Part shown: positions 1-8,731 of the stretch, in pieces
Layout: each line of letters begins with the position of its first letter
How positions within the stretch are numbered: the first letter of the stretch is position 1
NCBI GenBank assembly: GCA_937872475.1
Contig: CALMSY010000003.1
Location: 48,010-112,009, forward strand
DNA: 64,000 nucleotides
Origin: 67-14 sp020438345
GTDB lineage: Bacteria > Actinomycetota > Thermoleophilia > Solirubrobacterales > 70-9
Reading direction: 5' to 3'
Program-made: the position numbers and the translations under genes
The notes under the pieces: model-generated
What the model saw: the letters and a program-made list of their open reading frames with translations, nothing else
Told to the model about the DNA's origin: nothing
Database searches by the model: none

Positions 1-523
1 CATTGCCGCTCACCGTGACCGGACCCGAAGAGAAAACCGGTGTCGCAGAACAGGCCGTGTCATCAGGACCAAACAACTCAAACGTGACCGTGCCCGAAGA
101 CGAAAACCCGCCGGTCAAATTCGCGTTCACCGAAACGTCACCCCCAACCACAACACCCGACGCACCCACCGCCACCAAAACCGGCGCGGCCTTCGATACC
201 GCCGAAACGCTCCCCGCATCACCACAACCCGTGACCGCCGGATCATTGTTCGAATCACCACTGTAAGAAGCCACCCAACGGTACGAACCGGCAGCATCCG
301 GACTGAACCCTGGCGAAGCATAGGTGCCATTGCCGCTCACCGTGACCGGACCCGAAGAGAAAACCGGTGTCGCAGAACAGGCCGTGTCATCAGGACCAAA
401 CAACTCAAACGTGACCGTGCCCGAAGACGAAAACCCGCCGGTCAAATTCGCGTTCACCGAAACGTCACCCCCAACCACAACACCCGACGCACCCACCGCC
501 ACCAAAACCGGCGCAGCCTTAGT
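1..523. repeat. 327-bp near-identical tandem repeat encoding Ig-like domains
   Basis: Positions 1-196 and 328-523 match almost base for base, an offset of 327 bp or exactly 109 codons. The match ends where one copy continues into GCGGCCTTCGATACC and the other into GCAGCCTTAGTCACC. The repeat encodes an Ig-like domain and keeps the reading frame. The array clearly continues past the left edge, so the copy number is unknown. Confidence 0.9.
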
Positions 524-2638
524 CACCGTGTAGTTGATCGAAGCGGAACCAGTCAAGGAATTGCCCGAGGTCGCGGTCACCGTGTAGACATGCGAACCGA
601 CCGTGCCCGTGTCCAGACTCCCCGACGGGTTCGAGACACCGTTTGAGTCCTTGCAAGACGAAAGGCCCGGACCACCTGAGCCTTCCGTACAGGCAAAGGA
701 AGTCGCGACCGTCGTGCCGGCCGTGTAGGACCCACCACCAGACGGACTACTGATCGCAGCGGTCGGCGGATTGGCCTGAAGCGAAAAAAGCCAGGTATCG
801 GCAAAGTTGACGCTGTTGTTGCCTCCACCGAACAGGACCATACTTCCAGTCGCGAGATCAAACACCATCGATGCCTGGAAACGGGCAGGCGGACTGTGCG
901 CCGGGGACTCCTGGGACCAGTCGCTGCCATCCCAGGCCCAGGTTTCTGCCAGGGAAACTGCGCCATCGGCCATTCCGCCGAACAGGACCATGTTCCCCGA
1001 GGACGGATCAAACGCCATCGACGACCTATTCCGGGCAGGCGGACTATGGGCCGGGGATTTCTGAGACCAGTCGCTGCCATCCCACACCCAGGTATCAGCC
1101 AGGCGAACACTGCTGCTGTTCAGGCCACCGAACAGGACCAGGTTCCCCGAGGACGGATCAAACGCCATCGCCGACCTGTCCCGGGCAGACGGGCTATGGG
1201 CCGGGGATTTCTGAGACCAGTCGCTGCCATCCCACACCCAGGTATCTCCCAAAAGGCCGCCGTTGATGTGTCCGCCGAACAGAACCATGTTCCCCGAGGA
1301 CGGATCAAACGCCATCGTCGCCCCCTGCCGACCAGCCGGGCTATGGACCGGGGTCTTCTGGGTCCAGTCGCTGCCATCCCAGACCCAGGTATCACTCAAG
1401 AAATTGGCGGCACGAAATCCGCCGAACAGAACCGTGTTCCCCGAGGACGGATCAAAGACCATCGTCGCCCCTTCCCGGGCAGTTGGGCTATGGGCCGGGG
1501 ACTTCTGGGTCCAGTCGCTGCCATCCCAGACCCAGGTATCACTCAAGTAGTGGCCGCTACGGAATCCGCCGAACAGAACCGTGTTCCCCGAGGACGGATC
1601 AAAGACCATCGTCGCCCCTAACCGGGCAGGTGGGCTATGGGTCGGGGCAAGTTGACTCCAATCCGGGCTCAACCCGAACGGGGGACCGTAGGTCCAGGTC
1701 TCGTTGTGGATCCCTCCTCCGTCCCATCCACCGAACACGAGCATGTTTCCCGATCGCGGGTCGAACGCGATCGAAGAGTACAAGCCGGAACCCAGGTTCT
1801 GGGCCGGAAGCATCTGAGTCCAGTCACTTCCGTTCCAGGTCCAGGTGGAGTTAAAACTGCCGCCAGCCAAAACCAATCTCCCCAAAGTCGGGTCAAACGC
1901 CATCACCGCCGCGTAGCGAGGTGTCGGGCTATGGGCCGGAGAAAGCTCTGTCCAGTCAGTACCGTCGAAGACCCAGGTGTCATCCAGGGTACCGCCGCTG
2001 TTTCCGCCGAACAGGACAATGTTCCCCGAAGCAAAGTCAAACGCCATCGATGCCAAAGTACGGGCTGAAGGGCTGTGGGTTGGGGACAGCTGAGACCAGT
2101 CGCTTCCGTTCCACACCCAGGTGTCATTGAACTTGCCGCTGTTCCCGTTACCGCCGAACAGGACCATCTTGCCCGAGGCCGGGTCAAACACCATCGATGC
2201 TCCATCCCGGGCAGGCGGCTTGTGGGCAGGGGCCAGCTGAGTCCAATCGCTCCCATCCCATGTCCAGGTATCGTCCCTGGATCCGAGAGGTCCGGCTCCG
2301 CCAAACATGAGAATGTTTCCCGAAGCCGGATCAAACGCCATCGACGGCGCGGTGCGGACCGGAGGAACATGGGCAGGAGACAACTGGGTCCAATCGCTCC
2401 CGTCCCACACCCAGGTTTCATTCAGGCTAGCGCTGCCGCTGTATCCACCGAACAGGACCATCTCCCCGGTTGACTCGTCAAAAGCCATCGCGGTTGACTG
2501 GCGGGCGGACGGGCTATTTGCCGGAGAGAGTTGAGTCCAGGAATCCACCGGCGGCACATTTGCCGCCTCCGCCAAACCCGGCGAGCCGACCAACAGGAAA
2601 CAACCGGCCAAAACCACCAACGCTGCCCGATACCTCAT
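1..2638 (-). CDS. Secreted kelch-repeat and Ig-like repeat surface protein (3' end beyond window)
   Basis: The minus-strand frame is open from the ATG at 2638 to the window edge, about 879 codons, and the stop lies outside. An AAGGGG ribosome site sits 6 bases before the ATG. The first 25 or so residues (MRYRAALVVLAGCFLLVGSA) form a signal peptide. About 12 kelch-like units of roughly 50 residues follow (DNA about 2570 to 785), each with a pattern like MAFDPSSGNMVLFGG ... DTWVWDGSDW, which should fold as one or two beta-propellers. Next comes an Ig-like domain with two Cys (about 780-540), then 109-residue Ig-like repeats that are almost identical in DNA. I checked the frame at several repeats (near 341, 992, 1745, 2171) and it is continuous. 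The likely role is an extracellular binding or adhesion protein; the ligand is unknown. Confidence 0.85.
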   Translation of the reverse strand, partial: MRYRAALVVLAGCFLLVGSPGLAEAANVPPVDSWTQLSPANSPSARQSTAMAFDESTGEMVLFGGYSGSASLNETWVWDGSDWTQLSPAHVPPVRTAPSMAFDPASGNILMFGGAGPLGSRDDTWTWDGSDWTQLAPAHKPPARDGASMVFDPASGKMVLFGGNGNSGKFNDTWVWNGSDWSQLSPTHSPSARTLASMAFDFASGNIVLFGGNSGGTLDDTWVFDGTDWTELSPAHSPTPRYAAVMAFDPTLGRLVLAGGSFNSTWTWNGSDWTQMLPAQNLGSGLYSSIAFDPRSGNMLVFGGWDGGGIHNETWTYGPPFGLSPDWSQLAPTHSPPARLGATMVFDPSSGNTVLFGGFRSGHYLSDTWVWDGSDWTQKSPAHSPTAREGATMVFDPSSGNTVLFGGFRAANFLSDTWVWDGSDWTQKTPVHSPAGRQGATMAFDPSSGNMVLFGGHINGGLLGDTWVWDGSDWSQKSPAHSPSARDRSAMAFDPSSGNLVLFGGLNSSSVRLADTWVWDGSDWSQKSPAHSPPARNRSSMAFDPSSGNMVLFGGMADGAVSLAETWAWDGSDWSQESPAHSPPARFQASMVFDLATGSMVLFGGGNNSVNFADTWLFSLQANPPTAAISSPSGGGSYTAGTTVATSFACTEGSGGPGLSSCKDSNGVSNPSGSLDTGTVGSHVYTVTATSGNSLTGSASINYTVTKAAPVLVAVGASGVVVGGDVSVNANLTGGFSSSGTVTFELFGPDDTACSATPVFSSGPVTVSGNGTYASPGFSPDAAGSYRWVASYSGDSNNDPAVTGCGDAGSVSAVSKAAPVLVAVGASGVVVGGDVSVNANLTGGFSSSGTVTFELFGPDDTACSATPVFSSGPVTVSGN

Positions 2639-2639
2639 C

Positions 2640-2986
2640 GCCACCCCTTCATAAACCCGAATCGAACAGCTGGACAAAGCCGTACCCGCATACCGAAATT
2701 CTGATCCTGTTCCGAACCGTCTTGCGGTAGCAAGTGCTCGCAGAACCCTTCGGCTTCAATCTGGTGATGAACATAGCAGTCACCTTGTTGCCATAAATTC
2801 GGCCGGTCTTCTTGCGAAGCCTCCTTTGCGTTTTTGGTTGCAACATCAATCCGACCAGCAGCGCAAGGTCGGAGTCCTTTCCAGCGGCGATTGAAACCGG
2901 GTCCACCTGGCCAAGCTGAAGACCGGCGGCAAGCTGCTGCTGCTCGCCGGGACGGTCGGCTCGGGTCCGGAAGCTCCGGGGACAGC
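2640..2986. other. Gap of about 350 bp; possible decayed coding sequence
   Basis: No convincing intact gene is seen between the secreted protein at 2987 and the kelch gene start. On the minus strand, one frame over about 2650-2900 reads like the basic C-terminus of a secreted actinobacterial protein (for example RRLRKKTGRIYGNKVTAMFI), but it has no start of its own. It joins the frame of the neighbouring gene only as an implausible shadow. It may be the remnant of a gene. The promoter of the kelch gene should also lie here. Confidence 0.3.
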
Positions 2987-3364
2987 TCAGACGTTCTGCG
3001 TGTAGGTCGAGTTGACCTTGCTGCTGCCCTTGACGCAGGAGACCCCGACCGAGTACTGGACACCCGGCACGGACTGGCGCCTGCCTTCGCGACAGCTGAA
3101 TCCGAGAACCCGCCTGTTGCATTTGGCGCTCGCACCGCCGCTCGCTTTGCGGCATGCGTGGTAGGCCTTCACGACCTGGCGGGCTTTGGCACATGAAACG
3201 CCCTTCGCGGCAATGCTTGTCACGTAGGACGCGGGCGGGAAATTGCCCTTGCTCGAACAGGCAGCAGAAACGGTCGCATCGGACCCTGCCTGAGCCGTCG
3301 AACTGATCAGGCCCAGCGCCGCCACTGCCATGACTATCGGTAGTACCAGGATTTTCTTGTTCAT
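2987..3364 (-). CDS. Small secreted Cys-containing protein, unknown function
   Basis: A 125-residue product with a clear signal peptide (MNKKILVLPIVMAVAALGLI, cleavage near AQA-GSD). The start is preceded by AAAGGCAGAAG. The mature part has six Cys residues, in the contexts SAACSS, GVSCAK, YHACRK, AKCNRR, FSCREG and GVSCVK, suggesting disulphides in a small extracellular domain. The segment with SCAKARQVVKAY resembles a small domain seen in other secreted actinobacterial proteins, in which a conserved Cys-Ala pair precedes a helix. That resemblance is from memory. No enzymatic motif is visible. The gene lies between the kelch gene and an SGNH-like gene on the same strand. Confidence 0.75.
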   Translation of the reverse strand: MNKKILVLPIVMAVAALGLISSTAQAGSDATVSAACSSKGNFPPASYVTSIAAKGVSCAKARQVVKAYHACRKASGGASAKCNRRVLGFSCREGRRQSVPGVQYSVGVSCVKGSSKVNSTYTQNV

Positions 3365-3399
3365 CTTCTGCCTTTTTGTCGATTGTCGGGACCGGTCTT

Positions 3400-4026
3400 C
3401 TACTTGCCGGCCTTGGGAAACAAGTTCTTGTCAGGCATGTTGCCGTGCCGGGCCCAGGGGCCCGCCCGGCGGGCCAGCCTGGCCATTGCGGCAGCACCGC
3501 TGAAGGTGAGGTGGGTACCGTCAGGCTGGAACCAGCTACCTTTGCCCCGGCTGTACCTGACCCAGTCGAGCAGCACGATCCGTTTCGGATACCGCTTGAA
3601 GGCACGCCGCATATTCTCTGCGTCGTCGCCCGCCCAGCCACCCAGTTCAAGGGGAGTCATCAAGGCAAGTACCCGCCTTTTGCCAAGCAGCCGGAGTGTC
3701 CGCCGGATCGAGGCCAACGAAACGCTCCAGTCGGCGCCCAGGGCCATCAACACCATGTGAGGCAACCTGTGTTGCCGCTTCTCCTGGCGCAGCACCTGGG
3801 TGCCCTCGGTCCAGCCGCGACAGCCGCGCGCGTTCACCCGGTAGCCGACCCTGGCCAGACTTGGGAGCGCCAGCAGCATGGTGGAATCACCGATCGCAAG
3901 GGGCGCGTGACCGCCCGGGTTCAGAACCTTCCGGGCGGCGGCAGTCTCGACTCCGCCACAACTTGCCCGGGCCACCGAGGTCCAGCCAAGGGAAGCCAGG
4001 ACGGCAGCCACAAGACAGCCAGCCAT
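3400..4026 (-). CDS. Secreted or membrane-anchored SGNH/GDSL-like hydrolase
   Basis: About 208 residues from the ATG at 4026, which has an AAGGGA site 9 bases upstream. The longer in-frame ATG at 4074 has none. The N-terminus is hydrophobic (MAGCLVAAVLASLGW) and ends with ARA-SC, so the protein is exported. Two SGNH blocks are visible: LAIGDSTMLLALP (nucleophile Ser in GDS) and PDGTHLTFSGAAAM (Asp-x-x-His near the C-terminus). The oxyanion blocks are weaker (MALGADWS). The family includes esterases and O-acyl transfer partners. The gene is divergent from the MBOAT gene 146 bp away, which suggests a role in acylation of a surface polymer. Substrate unknown. Confidence 0.75.
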   Translation of the reverse strand: MAGCLVAAVLASLGWTSVARASCGGVETAAARKVLNPGGHAPLAIGDSTMLLALPSLARVGYRVNARGCRGWTEGTQVLRQEKRQHRLPHMVLMALGADWSVSLASIRRTLRLLGKRRVLALMTPLELGGWAGDDAENMRRAFKRYPKRIVLLDWVRYSRGKGSWFQPDGTHLTFSGAAAMARLARRAGPWARHGNMPDKNLFPKAGK

Positions 4027-4172
4027 CAACGCAGTTCCCTTTGGCAAGGGCCTCCCTTTCAATTCAACCCCCATCGCTGGGCCGGATTTTACACCCGGTT
4101 CCGGCCCCCTGCGGACCTGATCGGAAATAATCCCGGCAGTCCCGCGAATTCGGCTTCGGGGGCCTCGTCCAA

Positions 4173-5570
4173 ATGCTCTTTCCCACCATAGAATTCGCGA
4201 TCTTCTTTCCCGTGGCGCTGGCTTTGTCCTGGCTTCTCATGCCGAGGCAGAAACTGTGGAAGCCGTACATAATCATCGCCAGCTACGTCTTCTATGCCGC
4301 GGCCAACCCCAAGTTCTGCCTGCTTCTCGGCGGCATAACCATCGGCAACCAGATCGCGGCGAAACTGATCGAAGCCAGCCCCGGGGAACGGCGAAGGAAG
4401 TGGATCACCGGCATTGCCGTGGCGGGAAACCTCGCGTTGCTCGGTGTCTTCAAGTACTACTCCTTCTTCGTCCAGGACTGGGCGAACCTGCTGGAGAAGT
4501 TCCACCTCGGGGCACCTGCGCCCCTGCTGACCATCGCATTGCCGATCGGGGTCAGCTTCTTCACCTTCCAGGCGATCACCTACGTGGTCGATGTGAAGCG
4601 TGGCGATGCGAAGACCGCGACCACCACCGATCTCGCGATCTACCTCAGCTTCTTCCCACATCTGATCGCCGGGCCGATCGTCCGGGCCAGCGAGTTCCTG
4701 CCCCAGCTGAAGGCGCCAAGGGACCCGAACCGGGTCGCGGTCGGTGCGGGCCTCGCGCTGGTCGGTATCGGGCTGGTCAAGAAGGTGCTGATCGCCGACT
4801 ACCTGGCCCGGGTGCTGGTTGATCCGGTCTTCGGTGTGCCCCAGGCCTACGCCGCTCCCGATGCCCTTCTCGCAGCCTACGGTTACGCGGTTCAGATCTA
4901 CTGTGACTTCTCCGGATACACCGACATCGCGATCGGGCTTGCGCTGCTGATGGGCTTTATCTTCCCCCAGAACTTCAACCGGCCATACCGGGCGACCGGC
5001 TTCCGCGATTTCTGGCGACGCTGGCACATGACCCTGTCCCGGTTTCTGCGCGACTATGTCTATATCCCGCTCGGAGGAAGCCACGGCACCAGGCTGTTTA
5101 CCTACCGCAACCTGATGGTCACGATGCTGCTCGGAGGCCTCTGGCACGGTGCTGCCTGGACTTTCGTTCTCTGGGGCGGCTTCCAGGGTGCGGGACTGGT
5201 GGCCGAGCACGCCCTGAATGGCCGAATCGGTCGACGCACGCCGGCCTGGTTCAGGTGGTTCGGCACCTTCAATCTCGTCGTCCTCGGCTGGATCCTCTTC
5301 CGTTCACAAAGCCTCGAACAATTCTGGGATTACATCGGGCGGTTCTTCGTGGCCGGACCGGCAACCCTCCTGACATTGCCGGTATTGCTTTCAATCCTGG
5401 TCGTGATCGGTGCGCAGCTTTTGCCAGAGAAGCCGATGGAACGTCTGCAGATACGAATCGAGCAGCTCAATCCCATGATCCTTGCCGTGGCCCTCGCCTT
5501 TACGATTCTGGTTGTCGGAGCGACCGTGCCCAGCCAGGGAGTTCCCCCCTTCATCTACTTCCAGTTCTGA
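4173..5570 (+). CDS. MBOAT-family membrane O-acyltransferase (AlgI/PatA-like)
   Basis: A 465-residue polytopic membrane protein, the normal length for AlgI/PatA-type MBOAT proteins. It begins MLFPTIEFAIFFPVALALSW and carries the family hallmarks FPHLIAGPIVR, QIYCDFSGYTDIAIG, FNRPY...DFWRRWHMTLSRFLRDYVYIPLGG and LLGGLWHGAAWTFVLWGG. The last contains the conserved catalytic His. Known members move acetyl groups across the membrane for O-acetylation of alginate, peptidoglycan or other polysaccharides, usually with an SGNH partner. The SGNH gene starts 7 bp downstream, fitting that two-component arrangement. The polymer modified cannot be told from sequence. Confidence 0.93.
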   Translation: MLFPTIEFAIFFPVALALSWLLMPRQKLWKPYIIIASYVFYAAANPKFCLLLGGITIGNQIAAKLIEASPGERRRKWITGIAVAGNLALLGVFKYYSFFVQDWANLLEKFHLGAPAPLLTIALPIGVSFFTFQAITYVVDVKRGDAKTATTTDLAIYLSFFPHLIAGPIVRASEFLPQLKAPRDPNRVAVGAGLALVGIGLVKKVLIADYLARVLVDPVFGVPQAYAAPDALLAAYGYAVQIYCDFSGYTDIAIGLALLMGFIFPQNFNRPYRATGFRDFWRRWHMTLSRFLRDYVYIPLGGSHGTRLFTYRNLMVTMLLGGLWHGAAWTFVLWGGFQGAGLVAEHALNGRIGRRTPAWFRWFGTFNLVVLGWILFRSQSLEQFWDYIGRFFVAGPATLLTLPVLLSILVVIGAQLLPEKPMERLQIRIEQLNPMILAVALAFTILVVGATVPSQGVPPFIYFQF

Positions 5571-5577
5571 GAGTGAC

Positions 5578-6603
5578 ATGACCGAACACCGAGATGACAG
5601 CGAGATGAGCCGCTTTGACCGTGAGGGTGTCAGGCATTTCACCGCCCGGCAATCGGTAATCGCGGTTGGCATCGTCGCCGCGATCCTTCTGGTCCTCTCC
5701 GGCAATTCGATCCTCAACGCCGCCGACGAGGAGATCCAAGGCACTGAGAAAACCCTGCTCAAAGCGATTGGCAATCCGGCCGCGACGCTCGCCGACAATC
5801 CGCTCGCCGACGCAAGCGGCAAACTGGCCTCGAACCTTTCCCCGGATGAAGCCCTCGATCCGGCTGCGTCGTTTCCCTCATCCGGATCCGGGACCATCAA
5901 CCAGGGTCAGCTTCCGCCGGTCACACCGTCCTATTTCGATCCGGTCGAGCTGGACGACAAGCTGCCTCCGAAAGTGCCCCTTGAGAGTTTGCTGGTGACC
6001 GGCGATTCGCTTTCCCAGCCGCTCGACACGGAGCTTGCCCGCAGGCTGACGCCGGAGGGCATCGAAGTGACTCGTGACGCCCATGTCGGCACCGGTATCT
6101 CCAACTCGACCCTGGTTGACTGGGGCCAGCTTTCGGCCGCCCAGGTCGAAAAGCACCATCCCCAGGCCGTAGTTGTCTTCATCGGTGCCAACGAGGGCTA
6201 TCCGATGCCTGGACCGAATGGCAAGGACATCCCCTGCTGCTCGCCGGAATGGGCAGCGGTCTACGCGAACCGGGTTCGCCAGGTGATCGACACCTATCGG
6301 CAGGACGGCAGAGCGAAGGTTTACTGGCTCACTGTCCCGCTACCCCGTGACCCGGCCCGCCAGCGGATCGCCTCGGTCGTGAACCAGTCCGTGGTCGTCG
6401 CCGCGCAGCCATGGCGCTCGCAGGTACGGATCATTGACACCGACGAGTACTTCTCCCCCGATGACAGATACAGCGACTCGATCACGGTCGACGGCAATGA
6501 CCAGATCGTCCGCGAGTCGGACGGAATCCACCTGAACGACGCCGGTTCGTCACTCCTGGCCGATCGCCTCCTCGACCGGATTGACCTCGACTTCACCCGC
6601 TGA
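5578..6603 (+). CDS. Membrane-anchored SGNH hydrolase, probable partner of the MBOAT protein
   Basis: The ATG at 5578 lies 7 bp after the MBOAT stop. The in-frame ATG at 5482 lies inside that gene and is unlikely. The 341-residue product has one N-terminal membrane segment (AVGIVAAILLVLSGNSIL), then a long linker, then an SGNH domain: LLVTGDSLSQPL (GDS), VVVFIGANEGYPM (GAN in place of GxND) and SDGIHLNDAGSSLLADRL (Asp-x-x-His). It resembles DUF459-type SGNH proteins. In AlgI/AlgJ- and PatA/PatB-type systems the SGNH protein passes the acetyl group to the polymer outside the cell; that role is inferred here from position and fold. Confidence 0.88.
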   Translation: MTEHRDDSEMSRFDREGVRHFTARQSVIAVGIVAAILLVLSGNSILNAADEEIQGTEKTLLKAIGNPAATLADNPLADASGKLASNLSPDEALDPAASFPSSGSGTINQGQLPPVTPSYFDPVELDDKLPPKVPLESLLVTGDSLSQPLDTELARRLTPEGIEVTRDAHVGTGISNSTLVDWGQLSAAQVEKHHPQAVVVFIGANEGYPMPGPNGKDIPCCSPEWAAVYANRVRQVIDTYRQDGRAKVYWLTVPLPRDPARQRIASVVNQSVVVAAQPWRSQVRIIDTDEYFSPDDRYSDSITVDGNDQIVRESDGIHLNDAGSSLLADRLLDRIDLDFTR

Positions 6604-6678
6604 GCCCGGGCCGCTTCGGGACCGGTTCCCGGCACAAGGGTCCTAACCGTTGCCAGGGCCAGGGCCAGGGCCGCCTTG

Positions 6679-8676
6679 CTATTCGATGAGACAGCCGGTC
6701 TGGCTCCAGAAGCTCGACCAGATTCCAAAGGCTTTCGGCACCGCATTCGCGATTGCCCGGGCCCGCACCTGGTAGCCCTCGGTGGTGAAGTGAATGCCGT
6801 CATCGATGAACCACTGGTCCTGGACCCGGTTCGCCCAGTCGTAGATCCGCATATTCGGGTAGGAGTCACAGGCGTCCAGGAGTTCGTCGTCCCAGGCCTG
6901 CATATTCTCTTCAGAGTAGGCCGGATTCCCGGGGTTCAGGGTACGGACGTTGATCCAGAGCACCGGGTTCTCCCCGGCCACACCCATCAGGCGATCGATG
7001 CGTTCCCGCATCCCGACCGTCGAACCGACCGCGACGTTGGCAGTGTCGTTGGTGCCCATCGCGAATATCCAGCATCCTTCGAATCCGCTGTCGGCGATCG
7101 CCTGGGCGGCGTCGACCGCGTTCGGCATGCCGCTGACTTCCTCGACCGAGGATCGGGCACCTGAAATGTCGATGTGCTGCTCGTATACCCCGACTTCTTT
7201 CAGCCGCTGGTCGATCCGATGCTCGGGCGAAAGATAAGCCGGGTCCATCAGTCCGACCGAGGTCGAATCGCCGATGTAGGCAACCGAGTCGCAGAGGCTC
7301 TTCGGGAACTCGTTGCGCTCCTCCGGACTGATCACCGTCTTCGCTACCGGCGAAGCTGTCGCAATCTCCTTCACCGCGGCTTCACCTTCCCCACCCTGTG
7401 TGATGATCGGTGCGAGCGGCTTTGAAGGGGCCACACCGACCATGGCCAGAAGCAGGATCAAGGTCAGGATCCCCCCCGCAACTGTCAATCCCTTGCCCTC
7501 CGGACCAAACCGCTTCCAGCTGAATTCACCGGCCCGGAAGCGCTTCCACAGCCGCCCGACGGCACCCTTCCGAATCGGGTCCTCGATGAACTTCCACGAG
7601 AGGGCAGCGACTCCGAAAGTCGCGCCAACCTGGAGGATCGAGCGGACCAGACTGAAGCCGTTTGCTCCGAATGGGGTAGTCAGGGTGATGATTGGTAGCT
7701 GCCACAGGTAGATGGCATAGGAGCGAACCCCGATCCAGCGAAGTGGGCGGCAGCCGATGACCGGGCCGAGCCGGGTCGCAGGATGAGCCAGAACCGCGAC
7801 CAGAACGGTCGTCGCGATCGCCAGCATCACCATCCCGCCGCGATAAAGGAAAGGCGAAAACTCTGTCGTCTGCCAAATCAGGATGAAAATGACGATGAGC
7901 GAGCCGACCCCGAGCAGGTCCATGTTGCGACGAGCCTTGGCGGGCAGGTTGCGATCCAGTCTCCGGCTCGGCCAAACCATCGCGAGTGCCGCTCCGAACA
8001 GAAGGGCGAAAGCCCGGGTGTCGGTGCCGAGATACACGCGGTTGGTATCGAAACCCGGCTTGTAGAGAACCGCCATGAGGATCGCCGAGACGATTGCCAG
8101 GCCGATCGTGATCAAGGCAAGATTGGGGCGGATCCGTTCCCGGCGGGCGCTTTTGCCGTGATCCTTGGCCGGTGAGATCTTCAGCAGAAGGAGCAGCAGC
8201 CAGGGCCAGATTATGTAGAACTGTTCCTCGACCGCGAGCGACCAGAGATGGCTTAGTGGCGAAGGGGCTCCGAAGCGGTCGAAGTAGGACATGTTCTGGG
8301 CGACCGCCCACCAGTTTTCGACAAAGAAGATGGACGAAATCGTTTCGCCGCGCAATGTTCCGAGCAGGTCCGGATTGCCGATCCAGACCCAGAGCATGAC
8401 CACCACGAGCATCACGAGGAGAGCCGGCAGCAAGCGCCTTGCGCGGGCGAGCCAGAAGTTCTTCAGGCTCAGCTTCCGGGTCACCCAGCCTTCCAGAAGG
8501 ATGTCGGTGATCAGGTAGCCGGAGAGCGTGAAAAAGACACCGACCCCGAGCAGGCCACCTTTGGCGAAACCGACGTCCAGGTGGTAGAGGATCACCGCCA
8601 TCACGGCGATCGCCCTCAGGCCGTCCAGGCCCGGCATGTAGCGTTGGCCCGATCGCCTTTCTACTGGTTCCGGCAT
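6679..8676 (-). CDS. OafA-type acyltransferase 3 fused to a C-terminal SGNH domain
   Basis: 665 residues. The N-terminal half (to about residue 390) is an acyltransferase-3 membrane domain: MPGLDGLRAIAVMAVILYH with the catalytic-type His, then about ten membrane helices, FFTLSGYLITDILL and WSLAVEEQFYIIWPWLLLLL. The C-terminal part (from about residue 450) is an extracellular SGNH domain with VAYIGDSTSVGL, FAMGTNDTANV and DDGIHFTTEGYQV, so all SGNH blocks are intact. OafA-like fusions O-acetylate LPS, peptidoglycan or exported polysaccharides. It is convergent with the MBOAT/SGNH pair, making this a second acylation system within 5 kb. Confidence 0.93.
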   Translation of the reverse strand: MPEPVERRSGQRYMPGLDGLRAIAVMAVILYHLDVGFAKGGLLGVGVFFTLSGYLITDILLEGWVTRKLSLKNFWLARARRLLPALLVMLVVVMLWVWIGNPDLLGTLRGETISSIFFVENWWAVAQNMSYFDRFGAPSPLSHLWSLAVEEQFYIIWPWLLLLLLKISPAKDHGKSARRERIRPNLALITIGLAIVSAILMAVLYKPGFDTNRVYLGTDTRAFALLFGAALAMVWPSRRLDRNLPAKARRNMDLLGVGSLIVIFILIWQTTEFSPFLYRGGMVMLAIATTVLVAVLAHPATRLGPVIGCRPLRWIGVRSYAIYLWQLPIITLTTPFGANGFSLVRSILQVGATFGVAALSWKFIEDPIRKGAVGRLWKRFRAGEFSWKRFGPEGKGLTVAGGILTLILLLAMVGVAPSKPLAPIITQGGEGEAAVKEIATASPVAKTVISPEERNEFPKSLCDSVAYIGDSTSVGLMDPAYLSPEHRIDQRLKEVGVYEQHIDISGARSSVEEVSGMPNAVDAAQAIADSGFEGCWIFAMGTNDTANVAVGSTVGMRERIDRLMGVAGENPVLWINVRTLNPGNPAYSEENMQAWDDELLDACDSYPNMRIYDWANRVQDQWFIDDGIHFTTEGYQVRARAIANAVPKAFGIWSSFWSQTGCLIE

Positions 8677-8731
8677 GACCCGGGAAATCTACTCTCCGGC
8701 AAGCCCGACCACCTGCGTCGTGCCCGGACCG

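Noticed and set aside
2649..3650. 333-residue minus-strand open frame spanning two genes
   Set aside because: It overlaps the secreted protein at 2987 and the SGNH gene in another frame; most of its sequence is Pro/Arg/Gly-rich shadow, with only the last part perhaps meaningful.
4089..5210. 373-residue minus-strand open frame
   Set aside because: It is the antisense shadow of the clear MBOAT gene and has no recognisable family features.
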